This document shows, in pieces, positions 17,407-27,032 of a stretch of 64,000 nucleotides of DNA (the first letter of the stretch is position 1; each line of letters opens with the position of its first letter). Source of the stretch: Acidobacteriota bacterium. GTDB lineage: Bacteria > Acidobacteriota > Terriglobia > Terriglobales > Acidobacteriaceae. The stretch is taken from positions 62,001 to 126,000 of the forward strand of contig JAJZVZ010000001.1 of the NCBI GenBank assembly GCA_021846945.1, read 5' to 3'. The notes beneath the pieces are model-generated. The model searched no databases and had not been told where the DNA came from. It was given only the letters and a program-made list of their open reading frames with translations. A program made the position numbers and the translations under genes.

Positions 17407-18030
17407 ATGGCATATCTGCAGCCAGCGGATTACCCGAACTACGGATTGCCGGCCGGGACATCGGCGGACTGGGTCACAGCCGCCTCGGCCTTGATCAACA
17501 GCTACTGCAGGCGGCCGGACCTGAACGTGATTCAGTACACCGAGCGGTTACGGTTGACGCGCGGTGCGCAGACTGTGCTGCTGAGCTATTTGCCTCTGGC
17601 GCCGCTGGGAACGGCCACGTCGCCGCTGGTGACCATTGAAGGCCGATACGCAAAGCCACGGCGAGAGGAGCTTCTGGCCGAGCCGATGTTCGAGATTGCA
17701 TGGATGTTTTCGCTGCCCGGCCAGTGGTCCGCAATTGACCTGAGCTTGGTGGATCTTGACACAAATACCGGAGAACTCACCCTGCCGTGGAATTTACTGG
17801 GATTGCCCTACAACGAAGTATCGGTGACTTACACGGCGGGGTTGGCAACCATTGGCGATGACATCAAGTCAGCCTGCGCTCAGATTGTGCGCAACGCGCA
17901 GTCGACGCCGGCTCTGAACGCCAGCAGGACCAGGATCGACACGATGTGGATGCAGTATTTCTCAAGTTCACTGGTGGACGAAACGGTGCAGGCATGGCTG
18001 CGTCCCTACGTGGCGAGCAGACTGGGGTGA
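17407..18030 (+). CDS. Head-tail connector protein (gp6-like)
   Basis: A 207-residue protein; ATG 17407 is preceded by AGAGAAGGG. The C-terminal half carries the segment typical of gp6-like connectors, LPYNEVSVTYTAGLATIGDD followed by IKSACAQIVRNAQ. The N-terminal part (GTSADWVTAASALINSYCRR) fits the helical start of the family. It would form a ring under the portal. The next gene starts 3 bp after its stop, so the two are translationally linked. Confidence 0.75.
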   Translation: MAYLQPADYPNYGLPAGTSADWVTAASALINSYCRRPDLNVIQYTERLRLTRGAQTVLLSYLPLAPLGTATSPLVTIEGRYAKPRREELLAEPMFEIAWMFSLPGQWSAIDLSLVDLDTNTGELTLPWNLLGLPYNEVSVTYTAGLATIGDDIKSACAQIVRNAQSTPALNASRTRIDTMWMQYFSSSLVDETVQAWLRPYVASRLG

Positions 18031-18033
18031 ACG

Positions 18034-18468
18034 ATGAGCGATACAGCGCCACGTAACCCTGTGGGAGCGCCGCAGATGCTGGCCGACGCACTGCTGCGAG
18101 GCGTAGGAGGAACCTCGGCTCTGCTGCGCGTAGCAGGCCCGAGCGCGGATACCAACATGTCTGAGGTAGGGCTGGTGGCAACTACATTTGCCGAGGTGGT
18201 GATCAGCCCTGTCGTGATGCGCAGGCTGAAACCGGCGTGGCGGGAAGGCGACGAGTCGCAGTGGGAGCTGTTTGTCTCAGCCACCAGCGTGGAACAGCAG
18301 GTGAGTTCACTCAATCTCGCTTCTGCTCAGTCACTCTTTGCCATGACGTTGGCAGTCACGGTTGCAGGGCAGGATTACCTGATCGAATCAATTGCCTCCA
18401 ACCAAGCCTTTGGGCAGGTTTATCTCTACCGATTGCTGTTGCGTGATGCGCGGCAGCAGGCGGTGTAA
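18034..18468 (+). CDS. Probable head-closure or neck protein
   Basis: A 144-residue protein that follows the connector gene by 3 bp. It is beta-rich with LVATTFAEVVISPVVMRRLK and AMTLAVTVAGQDYLIESIAS. No family is recognised with certainty. Size and position fit a head-completion or tail-terminator protein. There is no signal peptide. Confidence 0.55.
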   Translation: MSDTAPRNPVGAPQMLADALLRGVGGTSALLRVAGPSADTNMSEVGLVATTFAEVVISPVVMRRLKPAWREGDESQWELFVSATSVEQQVSSLNLASAQSLFAMTLAVTVAGQDYLIESIASNQAFGQVYLYRLLLRDARQQAV

Positions 18469-18631
18469 GGCGAGTTCGCAGTCCGGAGTTCGCGCGTTGA
18501 CACAGGTAATTTACTGCAAGGCGTGGATGGATGATGGCTTGATGCGCCTAGCGACTTGTGAATTGCGAGCTCCGTACTTCAAGAACCACACGACGAAACA
18601 GTGAATTGCAAACCGGAAACTGTGAGCAGTC

Positions 18632-19117
18632 ATGCAAAATGCGAAAGACTCGTTTTATATGGCGTTGAGGACGCGACTGGTAGCGGTGAATCCAGAGCGG
18701 ACAACGCTGCTGCGCGGCGCAGTGCGGCCGGGGATCCTGGTTGAGGAGGCGGAAGCTCCTTTCGGCCAGCTCCCCAATGACGTGTTCGTGCTGCGGTGGC
18801 TGGGACTGGCATTCGACGTGGATCTTGCCTCCACGATGGCGGCCGAAGAGTGCGAGATCCTTTACCAAACCTGCGGCACGCAAAGCTTCGGTGGATTGGA
18901 CCGCGGACGCTCATTGAGCAAAATGGATGAGGAGCTGTTGGCGATCCTGCAGCCGTTCTCTACCCAAAAACTTAATTACTCATCGACTCCCCCGTCCGGG
19001 ATGCTGACACAGGTGTTCTGGGACGAGCCGGTCCTTAGTCCGATCACGATTCAGAGGGATAGGTTGACCCGGTCAGCAAAGGTAACACTTTACAGCTATC
19101 AGGAACAAGGTGAATAG
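18632..19117 (+). CDS. Phage structural protein, possible tail-completion protein
   Basis: A 161-residue protein with ALRTRLVAVNPERTTLLRG near the start and ATMAAEECEILYQTCGT in the middle. I do not recognise the family. Its place between the head-closure candidate and the tail-tube candidate suggests a tail-completion or terminator role. The next ATG follows its stop codon directly. A 163-bp spacer without a gene precedes it. Confidence 0.5.
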   Translation: MQNAKDSFYMALRTRLVAVNPERTTLLRGAVRPGILVEEAEAPFGQLPNDVFVLRWLGLAFDVDLASTMAAEECEILYQTCGTQSFGGLDRGRSLSKMDEELLAILQPFSTQKLNYSSTPPSGMLTQVFWDEPVLSPITIQRDRLTRSAKVTLYSYQEQGE

Positions 19118-20092
19118 ATGGCAGCAACATGGTTTTCAGCTCCCGCTCCAGTAGCGCGGCGAGTGCGGGCGTACTTTGCGCCGGTAAATCGTGCGGCGCA
19201 GACACCGGTAATCTTCGATCCGGCCGAACAGGGAAGCTTCAACCTGGATGCTCCTCCGGCGCCGTGGATCAGTCTGGGGTGGGTTCAAGCATTTACACGG
19301 AAGTCGGTGAGCAAGACAGCGCCAGTACTGACGGGAATCCCGGCTGCGACACTGGAGCAGGTGCGCGAGACGCTGGAGGCGCAGGTGAGCCTGGAGTTCC
19401 TGAGCTGGACCAAGCTGACCATGGCGCTGGCCACGGGCGCTCAACACATGAATCTGTTGGCGGCGGCAACCGGGGCCGCGCCTGCCGCCGATGGAGCACA
19501 AGCTAAAGCGGCGGTGACACCGCAGAGCGGATCGACGGCGACGTTCATCGCACTAGCCTCGGCGGATGCGGCGGGATTCACGGCAGGAACGATGATCGCA
19601 GTAGACGCGGATTACACGGGACAGACAGGCTTTGTGGGCTCACCCGTGGCGGGGGCATACGTTCGCCAAGGTTTGACCGATGTGGATTACATCCGCCGCG
19701 TGACTTTCAACGTGGCCCTCGCTTCCGCAGTGAGTTCGACCGGCCTTACGCTGGCCGAGCCGCTGCCCGGTGGCGCGCCTCCTGACGGCGCAAAAGTGCA
19801 GGCGCTAACCGGCTTTGTGGATCGCGAAGGTGGCAGCTTCTATCAGGAGTGGTCGGCGCTCTTCGCCATGCAGGGAAGCCAGGGAGAAAGAATCATCTTC
19901 TACTATCCCAGATTGCAGGCAATGGCCGGCGCGCAAGAGACGGCCGTCCCGTTTGATGCAAAGCAAAAGAACGGACTGGCTCGGGTGTTGCTTAGAGGAC
20001 AGTTTCTGGCCCTGCCGGTCACCGATCCGCTGGATGGCGAACGTGTGGTGTGCTACCGGAGCTTCTTGCCTGCAGCAAATGTGTTAGTGTAG
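19118..20092 (+). CDS. Phage structural protein, possible tail-tube protein
   Basis: A 324-residue protein whose ATG follows the previous stop codon without a gap. It is rich in beta-strand and Ala/Gly/Thr stretches (LSWTKLTMALATGAQHMNLL, then GSTATFIALASADAAGF). A late segment, REGGSFYQEWSALFAMQGSQ, resembles insertion domains of major tail proteins. There is no signal peptide or enzyme motif. The tail-tube call rests on size, composition and order and is tentative. Confidence 0.5.
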   Translation: MAATWFSAPAPVARRVRAYFAPVNRAAQTPVIFDPAEQGSFNLDAPPAPWISLGWVQAFTRKSVSKTAPVLTGIPAATLEQVRETLEAQVSLEFLSWTKLTMALATGAQHMNLLAAATGAAPAADGAQAKAAVTPQSGSTATFIALASADAAGFTAGTMIAVDADYTGQTGFVGSPVAGAYVRQGLTDVDYIRRVTFNVALASAVSSTGLTLAEPLPGGAPPDGAKVQALTGFVDREGGSFYQEWSALFAMQGSQGERIIFYYPRLQAMAGAQETAVPFDAKQKNGLARVLLRGQFLALPVTDPLDGERVVCYRSFLPAANVLV

Positions 20093-20133
20093 CGCGCGAG
20101 TTACTCAGCAAGTCAGAAGGTTAGAGAGTTACA

Positions 20134-22449
20134 ATGAAGATTACGATCCAGACGCAGGACTATACAGCCGCGCTCGATGCCATTCAGCCATTGACAATTG
20201 AACGTAAGCTCAACGAGCCCTCGATTTGCCGGTTCTGGTTGAGTTTGCCAGCGGCGGGGAGCCTGGCGACGCCTTCCCTTAACCAACACGTCACTGTAAT
20301 CGGCGACGACGGAACAGTCTATTTTACGGGTTATGTTGCAGTAACTCCGCTGCCGGAGTTTGCGGGCATGGGGATCGAGGGGCCGCGCTTTCGAGTTGCA
20401 ATCCAGGCCTTGAGTGATGAAGTGTTGCTCGACCAATTATCCGTAGCTCCCAGCAAAGGAGCGACAGGACAGACAGCGGGGGCGCTCATCACAACGCTGG
20501 TGACACGCACCGGATCAACTGCGCTTTCGACCCAGGGACTCACTTTGAATGCAGCGGTGAGCAACTTTGTTCCCGAGCCTGGAGCGTCTTGGAGCAGGAG
20601 CGCAGGACTGATCGCGGGCCAGGCGCGCGCAGCCTATCGCGCGGTGGATGGAGCGCTCGCCCTTGCTTCCGCGCAGAATACAGTTCATGCTCTCAATGAG
20701 TCTGACGGCAGCCTGAGCCTGACGAATCTGACTTTTACATCCAGTGTGAAGCGTGCGCTAGCGAATGATGTCACCGTTTGCGGCGAGAATGAGCCGGTAG
20801 CCTATGTCACGGAGTATTTCCTCGGCGATGGAGTTACAACCCAGTTCTATCTCGCCGAGGACCCATTCTTTCCACCTTCCTCGCGGTCGACGATGATTTG
20901 GGAACTTTTCAACGAGTCCCAAATCGACGAGCGCGTGTGGAGTAATGAAAGTGGCAACGGATATATTTCGCTCGGCGCGGGCGGACTGGTGATGAATGGC
21001 GGTAACGGCATTGACGGTGAGACGCTACTGACATGGATCGACCCAATCGAGATGGGCGGGACGCTGCTTCTGGAAGCCGAAGGTGTGACTTTGGCCGCGG
21101 GCAGCACCGGAATACTGGCCGGATTCTTCATGGGACTTGAAACCGCGGCTGACTGCACGGCTGGGTTCCAGGCGTCAGCGCAGCAGGGCACCGGGACTGT
21201 TTCGCTGCAACCCATTGTTCAAGGATCTCCCGCGGGAACAGCTTTTACTGTAAATCCGGCGAATCAATATACCCTTCGGGTGAGGGTGCATTGCCCCGAT
21301 GACGAGCGGGCGCAGGCGATCTATCGCTCTTACGGAGACAGCGGTGCGGTCATCGCCGGCGGGAAGTGGGTTCTAAGTCCTGCAAAGATTCAAATTGACC
21401 TGCAGGAGTTTGTCGACGGCGTAGGTTCGATGCCGGTAACGCTCTACGATGGCTCCATCGCCAGCCTTCCCGGGTCGTGCATGGTGGTGGCCGCGAGCTG
21501 CATTAACCTGGTGGGAACCATGCGCGCACTGCACCTGATGAATCTTGGATCGGGGTGGGTGGTGAGCACGCCACCAGGCGGCAGCCCATATACGCGGCGC
21601 ATTGGTTCGACAGCGCAAGCAGGCGAGTGCCAGCTGGAGCGCACCGGCAAGCTGATTTTCTATACGGGTTTCGCGCCGGTAGCAGGAGAACAGATTGCTG
21701 TGAGCTACCGTACAGTAGGCAGAGCAGTCGGGCGGGTAGTAAACACTGCAAACCAGCAGGCGCTGGCGCAAGCCGGAGAGCCGGCCGTGGCCACCTGGAT
21801 CGGCTCGGTGACCAATCCGCCGGCGCGCAGCTCCTCGGACTGCCGCACCGCGGCGTCGGTGATTGGGCAGGCGGCAGCCAGCATCAGCGCGCTGTGGAGC
21901 GGAACCTATAAAGGCACAAGGGCCAGCTTTGCCTCAGACGTCTGGCCCGGCGATGCGCTGCTTTTGAATGTGCCATCTGCCAATCTGAACACGCAAGTTG
22001 TCGTGCGGACGGTAAAGATCAGCTATACCCCAAGTTATCCAGACTTAGTACAGTACACGGTGACTTTTGCTAATGACTGGGCCGAGGATCTGGCGATCAA
22101 GACCAGCGCCATGGTTCCAGCCAATGCCTGGCTGCCGGCGCCGGTAGCTCCCACCTTACTGGCCAATCTGAACAGTCTAGCCGTAACGACGCTGAATGGG
22201 ACCACGGTCGCGATCAATACGGGCGTAACCCCGCCTGCGGGCGGAGGGTTTGAGATACGCAGGCGCGATTTTGCCTTTATGGCAGGAGAGGACCCGGGGC
22301 TCGTGGTGCGCGCAACTGCACCCAACATCACCTTTTCGCGTGAGACCGCCTGCGACCGCTTTTACATTCGGATGTACGACGACGCGACCCCGCCAAACTA
22401 TTCGGAGTTCTCAACGGCATTGTTCATCAATCTGCCATTGGGTTCATGA
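20134..22449 (+). CDS. Phage tail/baseplate hub-like protein
   Basis: A 771-residue protein. The N-terminus (MKITIQTQDYTAAL, SICRFWLSLPAAGS, GDDGTVYFTGYVA) resembles the beta-barrel opening of phage hub or distal tail proteins. Residues about 250-430 look like a concanavalin-like carbohydrate-binding domain (GAGGLVMNGGNGIDGETLLT). A further hub-like domain (about 520-660) contains TYKGTRASFASDVWPGDAL, and the end looks like a fibronectin-type domain (PPAGGGFEIRRRDFAFMAGE). It could form the tip of a short tail and bind host glycans. No tape-measure gene lies upstream of it. Confidence 0.6.
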   Translation: MKITIQTQDYTAALDAIQPLTIERKLNEPSICRFWLSLPAAGSLATPSLNQHVTVIGDDGTVYFTGYVAVTPLPEFAGMGIEGPRFRVAIQALSDEVLLDQLSVAPSKGATGQTAGALITTLVTRTGSTALSTQGLTLNAAVSNFVPEPGASWSRSAGLIAGQARAAYRAVDGALALASAQNTVHALNESDGSLSLTNLTFTSSVKRALANDVTVCGENEPVAYVTEYFLGDGVTTQFYLAEDPFFPPSSRSTMIWELFNESQIDERVWSNESGNGYISLGAGGLVMNGGNGIDGETLLTWIDPIEMGGTLLLEAEGVTLAAGSTGILAGFFMGLETAADCTAGFQASAQQGTGTVSLQPIVQGSPAGTAFTVNPANQYTLRVRVHCPDDERAQAIYRSYGDSGAVIAGGKWVLSPAKIQIDLQEFVDGVGSMPVTLYDGSIASLPGSCMVVAASCINLVGTMRALHLMNLGSGWVVSTPPGGSPYTRRIGSTAQAGECQLERTGKLIFYTGFAPVAGEQIAVSYRTVGRAVGRVVNTANQQALAQAGEPAVATWIGSVTNPPARSSSDCRTAASVIGQAAASISALWSGTYKGTRASFASDVWPGDALLLNVPSANLNTQVVVRTVKISYTPSYPDLVQYTVTFANDWAEDLAIKTSAMVPANAWLPAPVAPTLLANLNSLAVTTLNGTTVAINTGVTPPAGGGFEIRRRDFAFMAGEDPGLVVRATAPNITFSRETACDRFYIRMYDDATPPNYSEFSTALFINLPLGS

Positions 22450-22497
22450 ACGGCATTTGATGCGAGCTTGAAGGAAACGATAAATGGAGTCCGGCGG

Positions 22498-22725
22498 ATG
22501 CGGATGATGAATGAATTCGAGGCGCAGGTGTTGAGCGATTTGAGCGTGTTGAAGGCGCAGATGGCGGGGTTGATGGGCGACGGCAACGGCGGCCGCCTGG
22601 CAGAGTTGGAGCGCCGCATGGAACGGCACGAACAGAACTGGCAGCGGGCCAAGGGATTTCTGGCGGCGGTAAGCGTGCTCTTTGCGGTAATCGAGGTAGC
22701 CGTCGAGGCGTGGCACCGGCATTGA
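22498..22725 (+). CDS. XhlA/holin-like small membrane protein
   Basis: A 75-residue protein from ATG 22498 with GGAG upstream. A coiled coil (LSDLSVLKAQMAGL, then RLAELERRMERHEQNWQRA) is followed by one membrane segment (FLAAVSVLFAVIEVAVEAW). This architecture is that of XhlA-type phage lysis accessory proteins. No endolysin gene lies next to it, so it may be a leftover of a lysis module or a membrane anchor of the particle. It ends the cassette; purE starts 88 bp later. Confidence 0.55.
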   Translation: MRMMNEFEAQVLSDLSVLKAQMAGLMGDGNGGRLAELERRMERHEQNWQRAKGFLAAVSVLFAVIEVAVEAWHRH

Positions 22726-22812
22726 AGCAATGTAGCTGGACAATGATTACAAGGGGGGCCAAGAAGTGCATTGGTCTTTGAGGCATTTCCGGCCCCTCGT
22801 ATAATCAGCCAT

Positions 22813-23304
22813 ATGAACGAACGGCCATTGGTTGGCGTGGTAATGGGCAGCAAGAGCGACTATGAAGTGCTCTCGGCTGCGGTTGAGATGCTGCGTGTAC
22901 TTGAGATTCCCCATGAGGCACGCATTGTGAGCGCGCATCGCACTCCTGACTGGCTCTTCAAATATGCCGAAACCGCGCGGGAGCGGGGTCTGAGGGCGAT
23001 CATAGCCGGCGCGGGAGGCGCGGCACACCTGCCGGGAATGCTCGCGTCCAAGACGCTTGTGCCTGTGCTGGGCGTTCCTGTAGCGGCCACGCAACTCAAC
23101 GGCATGGATTCATTGCTTTCCATCGTGCAGATGCCCAAGGGCGTTCCCGTAGGTACGCTGGCCATTGGCAAGCCCGGCGCTGCAAACGCGGCACTGCTGG
23201 CAGCGGAGATTCTGGCCGTAACAGACGCCGCACTTTATGAGCGGCTGGCGGCATGGCGTGCGGCACGTACGCAGGAAGTGCTCGATCAGGAGCTGCCAGG
23301 GTGA
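22813..23304 (+). CDS. purE: N5-carboxyaminoimidazole ribonucleotide mutase PurE
   Basis: A 163-residue class I PurE, cytoplasmic, which converts N5-CAIR to CAIR in purine synthesis. Diagnostic stretches are VVMGSKSDYEVLSAAVEML, ARIVSAHRTPDWLFKYA (substrate histidine) and AGAGGAAHLPGMLASKT. ATG 22813 gives the family N-terminus; the longer frame from 22771 adds unrelated residues. The stop overlaps the purK start by 4 bp (GTGA), so the two are translationally coupled. Confidence 0.97.
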   Translation: MNERPLVGVVMGSKSDYEVLSAAVEMLRVLEIPHEARIVSAHRTPDWLFKYAETARERGLRAIIAGAGGAAHLPGMLASKTLVPVLGVPVAATQLNGMDSLLSIVQMPKGVPVGTLAIGKPGAANAALLAAEILAVTDAALYERLAAWRAARTQEVLDQELPG

Positions 23305-24479
23305 ACGCCTTTTCCCCATCCTCATCATCCAAAGCGGTTTCAATCGTGCGTCCCGGAGGCTTGCTGGCCATCCTGGGCGGTGGACAGTTAGGGCGCATGA
23401 CGGCTATGGCCGCGCGCACCATGGGCTATCGTGTGCGCGTCATGGACCCCGAACCGGCTTGCCCCGCCAGCTTTGTCGTGGACGAAACCGTCGTCGGCCG
23501 CTGGAACGATGTTGAGGCGGCGCAGCGGTTGGCCAGGGGCGCAGACGCTGTAACACTGGAAATTGAGCAGATTGGCGTGGAAGCACTGGAGGCAGTGGCG
23601 CGGCTGGCGCCGCTGCGGCCGGGCGTCGAGCCGATTCGCATTATTCAGGACAAGACATTGCAAAAGACGTGGCTCGCGGAGAACGGCTTTCCGGTCGGGC
23701 CGTTTTGCGTGGTGCACAGTCCGTCGGAGTTGCAGGATGCCGTTACCGCGCTGGGTGGTCAAGTCTTTTTGAAGATCGGGCGCGGCGGCTACGATGGACG
23801 CGGACAGGCCCGCATCGGCCTGGATGTGCCAGCGACTGAGGAAGCCGTCAACGCGGCGTGGCAGAGCATTGGCGGACGGCCCTCCGTCGCGGAACAGGCT
23901 CTCGACCTCGACTGCGAGATCAGCGTCATGGCTGCGCGCAGTCCATCCGGCGAAGTGCGTACTTATCCAGCGGCGCGCAATCATCATGAGAATCAGATCT
24001 TGGCGTGGAGCGTGGCGCCCGCCGGTGTGCCGGCCGAGCTGGAATCGCGCGCTGAGGCACTGGCCGCGGCGATCGTGGCCAGGCTCGGCATCGAGGGTCT
24101 GCTCTGCGTGGAGATTTTTGTCACCCGCGCGGGGCAGCTTTTTGTCAATGAATTGGCACCTCGGCCGCACAACAGCTATCACCAGAGCGAGCGCGGCTGC
24201 GTGACAAGCCAGTTTGAGCAGCTTGTACGCGCCGTTTGCAACCTGCCGCTTGGTGACACGGCGATTGTTAGCCCGGCAGCGATCGTGAATCTGCTCGGCG
24301 ACGTATGGCTGCACGGAGAGCCCAATTTCCCTGCAGCCCTGGCCGTGCCCGGGGTGCGCGTGCACATCTACCAGAAACACACTCCGCGTGGCGGACGAAA
24401 GATGGGGCACTTGTCGGCCACGGGAGCAACGGCGGAAGAAGCGCTAGAGCGTGTGCTCGAAGCCAAGCGGTGCCTCTAG
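23301..24479 (+). CDS. purK: N5-carboxyaminoimidazole ribonucleotide synthase PurK
   Basis: A 392-residue ATP-grasp enzyme that makes N5-CAIR from AIR, bicarbonate and ATP and feeds PurE. Visible family motifs: [34 protein letters not shown] in the ATP-binding loop, [17 protein letters not shown] and the C-terminal [20 protein letters not shown] 23301 is chosen because it overlaps the purE stop and has AGGAG upstream. The 3' end overlaps convergent typA by 4 bp. Confidence 0.97.
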   Translation: MNAFSPSSSSKAVSIVRPGGLLAILGGGQLGRMTAMAARTMGYRVRVMDPEPACPASFVVDETVVGRWNDVEAAQRLARGADAVTLEIEQIGVEALEAVARLAPLRPGVEPIRIIQDKTLQKTWLAENGFPVGPFCVVHSPSELQDAVTALGGQVFLKIGRGGYDGRGQARIGLDVPATEEAVNAAWQSIGGRPSVAEQALDLDCEISVMAARSPSGEVRTYPAARNHHENQILAWSVAPAGVPAELESRAEALAAAIVARLGIEGLLCVEIFVTRAGQLFVNELAPRPHNSYHQSERGCVTSQFEQLVRAVCNLPLGDTAIVSPAAIVNLLGDVWLHGEPNFPAALAVPGVRVHIYQKHTPRGGRKMGHLSATGATAEEALERVLEAKRCL

Positions 24480-26308
24480 CTGAATTGCTCGGCCTTCTCC
24501 CATCGCTTGGGACGCTTGTTCGCCTGCAGAATCTTCTTGCGTAACCGCAGCGACTTGGGCGTCACCTCGACAAACTCATCATCTGCGATGAACTCGATGG
24601 CCTGTTCCAGGTTGAGGGTCTTGTAGGGCACGAGGCGAATGGCTTCGTCCGCCGTGGACGCGCGCATGTTAGTCATCTTCTTTTCGCGCACCACATTCAC
24701 ATCAAGATCATTGTCGCGCGAGTGTTCGCCGACGATCATGCCCTCGTACACCTCTACACCCGGCCCGGCAAAGAGAATGCCCCGCTCCTGCAAGCCATTC
24801 AGCGCATAGGTCGTGGTGAGTCCCTGGCGGTCCGCGATCAGTGCGCCGGTCGGCCGCTGCGGAATCTCGCCCTGGTAGGGGATGTAACCGTCAAAGAGCG
24901 AATTCATCACAATCGTGCCTCGGGTCTCGGTCAGCATCTCGCTGCGCAGCCCAATCAATCCGCGGCTCGGCACTCGGAACTCCATGCGGACGCGGCCGGA
25001 GCCGTGATTGTGCATCTTGGTCATCTCGCCCTTGCGCGGCCCCAGCTTTTCGATCACCACGCCGGTGTAGGCCTCCGGCACGTCGATAGTGAGATGTTCG
25101 ACCGGCTCCATCCGCACGCCATCCACCATCTTCGTAACAATCTCTGGCCGGCCGACCATCAGTTCGTAGCCTTCGCGGCGCATCATTTCGATCAGAATCG
25201 CCAACTGCAGTTCACCGCGACCCAGGACCTTGAAGCTGTCAGGCGAGCCGGTCTCTTCCACGCGGATCGAGACGTTGGTGAGCAACTCCTTTTCCAGGCG
25301 CTCGCGCAGGTTGCGGCTGGTAACGTATTGACCCTCGCGCCCTGCGAAGGGCGAGTTATTCACGCTAAATTGAATCGCGATGGTCGGCTCGTCAATGACG
25401 ATGAGCGGCAGCGGCGCGGGATTCTCGACGCTGGTAATCGTCTCGCCGATGGTGATGCCCTCCACGCCGGCAACGGCTACGATGTCGCCCATCGTAGTCT
25501 CTTCGATTTCAATGCGCTTCAGTCCCGAAAAGGTAAAGAGCTTGGTGATGCGCGTCTTGTGCAGCGAGCCATCGCGCTTGGAGATAATCACCTCGTCGCC
25601 CATGCGCAGCGTGCCCTGAAAAACACGGCAGATAGCAATGCGGCCGAAGTAGTCGGAGTAGTCAAGATTGGTAACCAGGATTTGCAGTGCGCCACCCGTG
25701 TCGCCGGTGGCCGCAGGAATGGTCTTCACGATGGTCTCGAAGAGCGGCTGGAGATCCACGCCCGGCGCGGCGGGATCGAGGCTTGCCATGCCCGCCTTGG
25801 CCACCGCATAGAGCACGGGAAATTCGAGTTGCGACTCGTCCGCGTCCAGATCGATGAACAGGTCATAAATTTCGTTGAGTACTTCCTGCGGGCGTGCATC
25901 GGGGCGGTCGATCTTGTTGATGACCACAATTGGCGGCAGCTTGGCTTCGAGCGCCTTGGCCAGCACGTAGCGCGTCTGCGGTAGCGGTCCCTCCGCGGCA
26001 TCCACCAGGAGCATGACGCCGTCTACCATCTTGAGCGCGCGCTCCACCTCGCCGCCGAAGTCGGCGTGGCCGGGTGTGTCAACAATGTTGATTTTGCCGC
26101 CGGCATAGTTAATGGCGGTGTTCTTGGCCAGAATGGTGATGCCGCGCTCGCGCTCCAACTCGTTTGAATCCATCACGCGCTCGGCCACCTGCTCGTTGGC
26201 GCGGAAGGTTCCGGCCTGGCGCAACATGGCGTCAACCAGGGTCGTCTTGCCGTGATCGACATGGGCGATGATGGCGATATTGCGTATCGTCTGACTCACA
26301 GAGAACAA
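24476..26308 (-). CDS. typA: Ribosome-associated translational GTPase TypA/BipA
   Basis: A 610-residue protein of normal BipA length. The G1 motif is in [18 protein letters not shown]2 and G3 are seen as [13 protein letters not shown] and [16 protein letters not shown], and [10 protein letters not shown] gives the G4 NKxD. EF-G-like domains III and V and the BipA-specific C-terminus ([20 protein letters not shown]) follow. It binds the 70S ribosome or 50S precursors and is linked to ribosome assembly and stress growth in other bacteria. Transcribed toward purK; its 5' side shares the intergenic region with the sulfur operon. Confidence 0.97.
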   Translation of the reverse strand: MFSVSQTIRNIAIIAHVDHGKTTLVDAMLRQAGTFRANEQVAERVMDSNELERERGITILAKNTAINYAGGKINIVDTPGHADFGGEVERALKMVDGVMLLVDAAEGPLPQTRYVLAKALEAKLPPIVVINKIDRPDARPQEVLNEIYDLFIDLDADESQLEFPVLYAVAKAGMASLDPAAPGVDLQPLFETIVKTIPAATGDTGGALQILVTNLDYSDYFGRIAICRVFQGTLRMGDEVIISKRDGSLHKTRITKLFTFSGLKRIEIEETTMGDIVAVAGVEGITIGETITSVENPAPLPLIVIDEPTIAIQFSVNNSPFAGREGQYVTSRNLRERLEKELLTNVSIRVEETGSPDSFKVLGRGELQLAILIEMMRREGYELMVGRPEIVTKMVDGVRMEPVEHLTIDVPEAYTGVVIEKLGPRKGEMTKMHNHGSGRVRMEFRVPSRGLIGLRSEMLTETRGTIVMNSLFDGYIPYQGEIPQRPTGALIADRQGLTTTYALNGLQERGILFAGPGVEVYEGMIVGEHSRDNDLDVNVVREKKMTNMRASTADEAIRLVPYKTLNLEQAIEFIADDEFVEVTPKSLRLRKKILQANKRPKRWEKAEQFS

Positions 26309-26508
26309 ATTTCCTTCTTTTTGGATTCGGCGGCGCTGGGCGTTGGATCGATTCGGAGAGCAAAAGCAAAGAAGCCGTGCAACGCAACAATATCTATTTT
26401 ACCAGCAGGATTCCATTGTCCGCATTGGGTGCGGTCCGTTCGTTCACCGGACATGCCGGGTCTGCTGCCGCGCCAGGTTTCCGGTGCTTGCTTTCGCCAC
26501 AGCACAGC

Positions 26509-26522
26509 GTGACCACGGTCAC
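26509..26522. promoter_or_regulatory. Short inverted repeat in the typA/arsR intergenic region
   Basis: GTGACC (26509-26514) and GGTCAC (26517-26522) form a perfect 6-bp inverted repeat with a 2-bp centre. It lies 100 bp before the ArsR-type start and 200 bp before the typA start. It may be an operator half-site pair; significance is uncertain. Confidence 0.3.
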
Positions 26523-26565
26523 AGAGCGGCCATTAGGAGCATTCTACACTTAGATTCACCTTACA

Positions 26566-26603
26566 CTCCTGTGCATTTGCGAAATTACGCAAATGCACAG
26601 GAG
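26566..26603. promoter_or_regulatory. Perfect 16-bp inverted repeat, probable ArsR-family operator
   Basis: Arms CTCCTGTGCATTTGCG (26566-26581) and CGCAAATGCACAGGAG (26588-26603) are perfect complements around AAATTA. The repeat sits 18 bp before the ATG of the ArsR-type gene, where a dimeric winged-helix repressor would block its own promoter and the operon. The same sequence in RNA could fold, but it is followed by no T-tract, so an operator is the better reading. Confidence 0.75.
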
Positions 26604-26621
26604 CGACGAAGGAGCAGGCGG

Positions 26622-26990
26622 ATGAGGAAAGCCATGAACGATGCGTCATGCGAGATGCTGGGCGCATTCTTTGCCACTTTCGCGAATACCACGCGCATGC
26701 GTATCTTCTGCGCCTTGCAACAGCGGCCCAGGACCGTCACCGAGATCGCAGAGGAAGCGGGGGTGTCGATCACGAATGCGTCACAGCATCTTCGCCTGAT
26801 GCGGGACCGGGGCGCCGTGATCGCGGAGAAGCATGCGCAGAGCGTTTACTACCACATTGCCGATCCTCGGTTTATTCAGGCTGCTGTCCTGATTCGCGAG
26901 GCCTTATTTGAAAGGCTGATACACGATGCGGCGCAGGCATCAGCCCGTCCGCAGCGCCGAAGATCGCATCACATCCTTCAACCCGCGTAA
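26622..26990 (+). CDS. ArsR-family (metalloregulator/sulfur-responsive type) repressor
   Basis: A 122-residue winged-helix protein from ATG 26622 with GGAG 7 bp upstream. The recognition part reads VTEIAEEAGVSITNASQHLR followed by LMRDRGAVIAEKHAQSVYYH, as in ArsR/SmtB proteins. Only two cysteines are present, C10 and C30. ArsR proteins that control sulfur oxidation (SqrR, SoxR and sHdrR types) sense sulfane sulfur through a cysteine pair, so this one may sense persulfide; the pair is not at the positions I know from those proteins. It is the first gene of the operon and lies next to a perfect palindrome. Confidence 0.88.
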   Translation: MRKAMNDASCEMLGAFFATFANTTRMRIFCALQQRPRTVTEIAEEAGVSITNASQHLRLMRDRGAVIAEKHAQSVYYHIADPRFIQAAVLIREALFERLIHDAAQASARPQRRRSHHILQPA

Positions 26991-27032
26991 CACGAGTGTC
27001 CGCTGTTACGCATAACCGAACGGAGAGATTCC

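Noticed and set aside
23388-24410. 340-codon minus-strand frame opposite purK
   Set aside because: Antisense to PurK, which has its full ATP-grasp motif set.
24722-25984. 420-codon plus-strand frame opposite typA
   Set aside because: It is the mirror of TypA coding sequence, rich in His/Leu/Ala as such shadows are, and has no ribosome-binding site or family.
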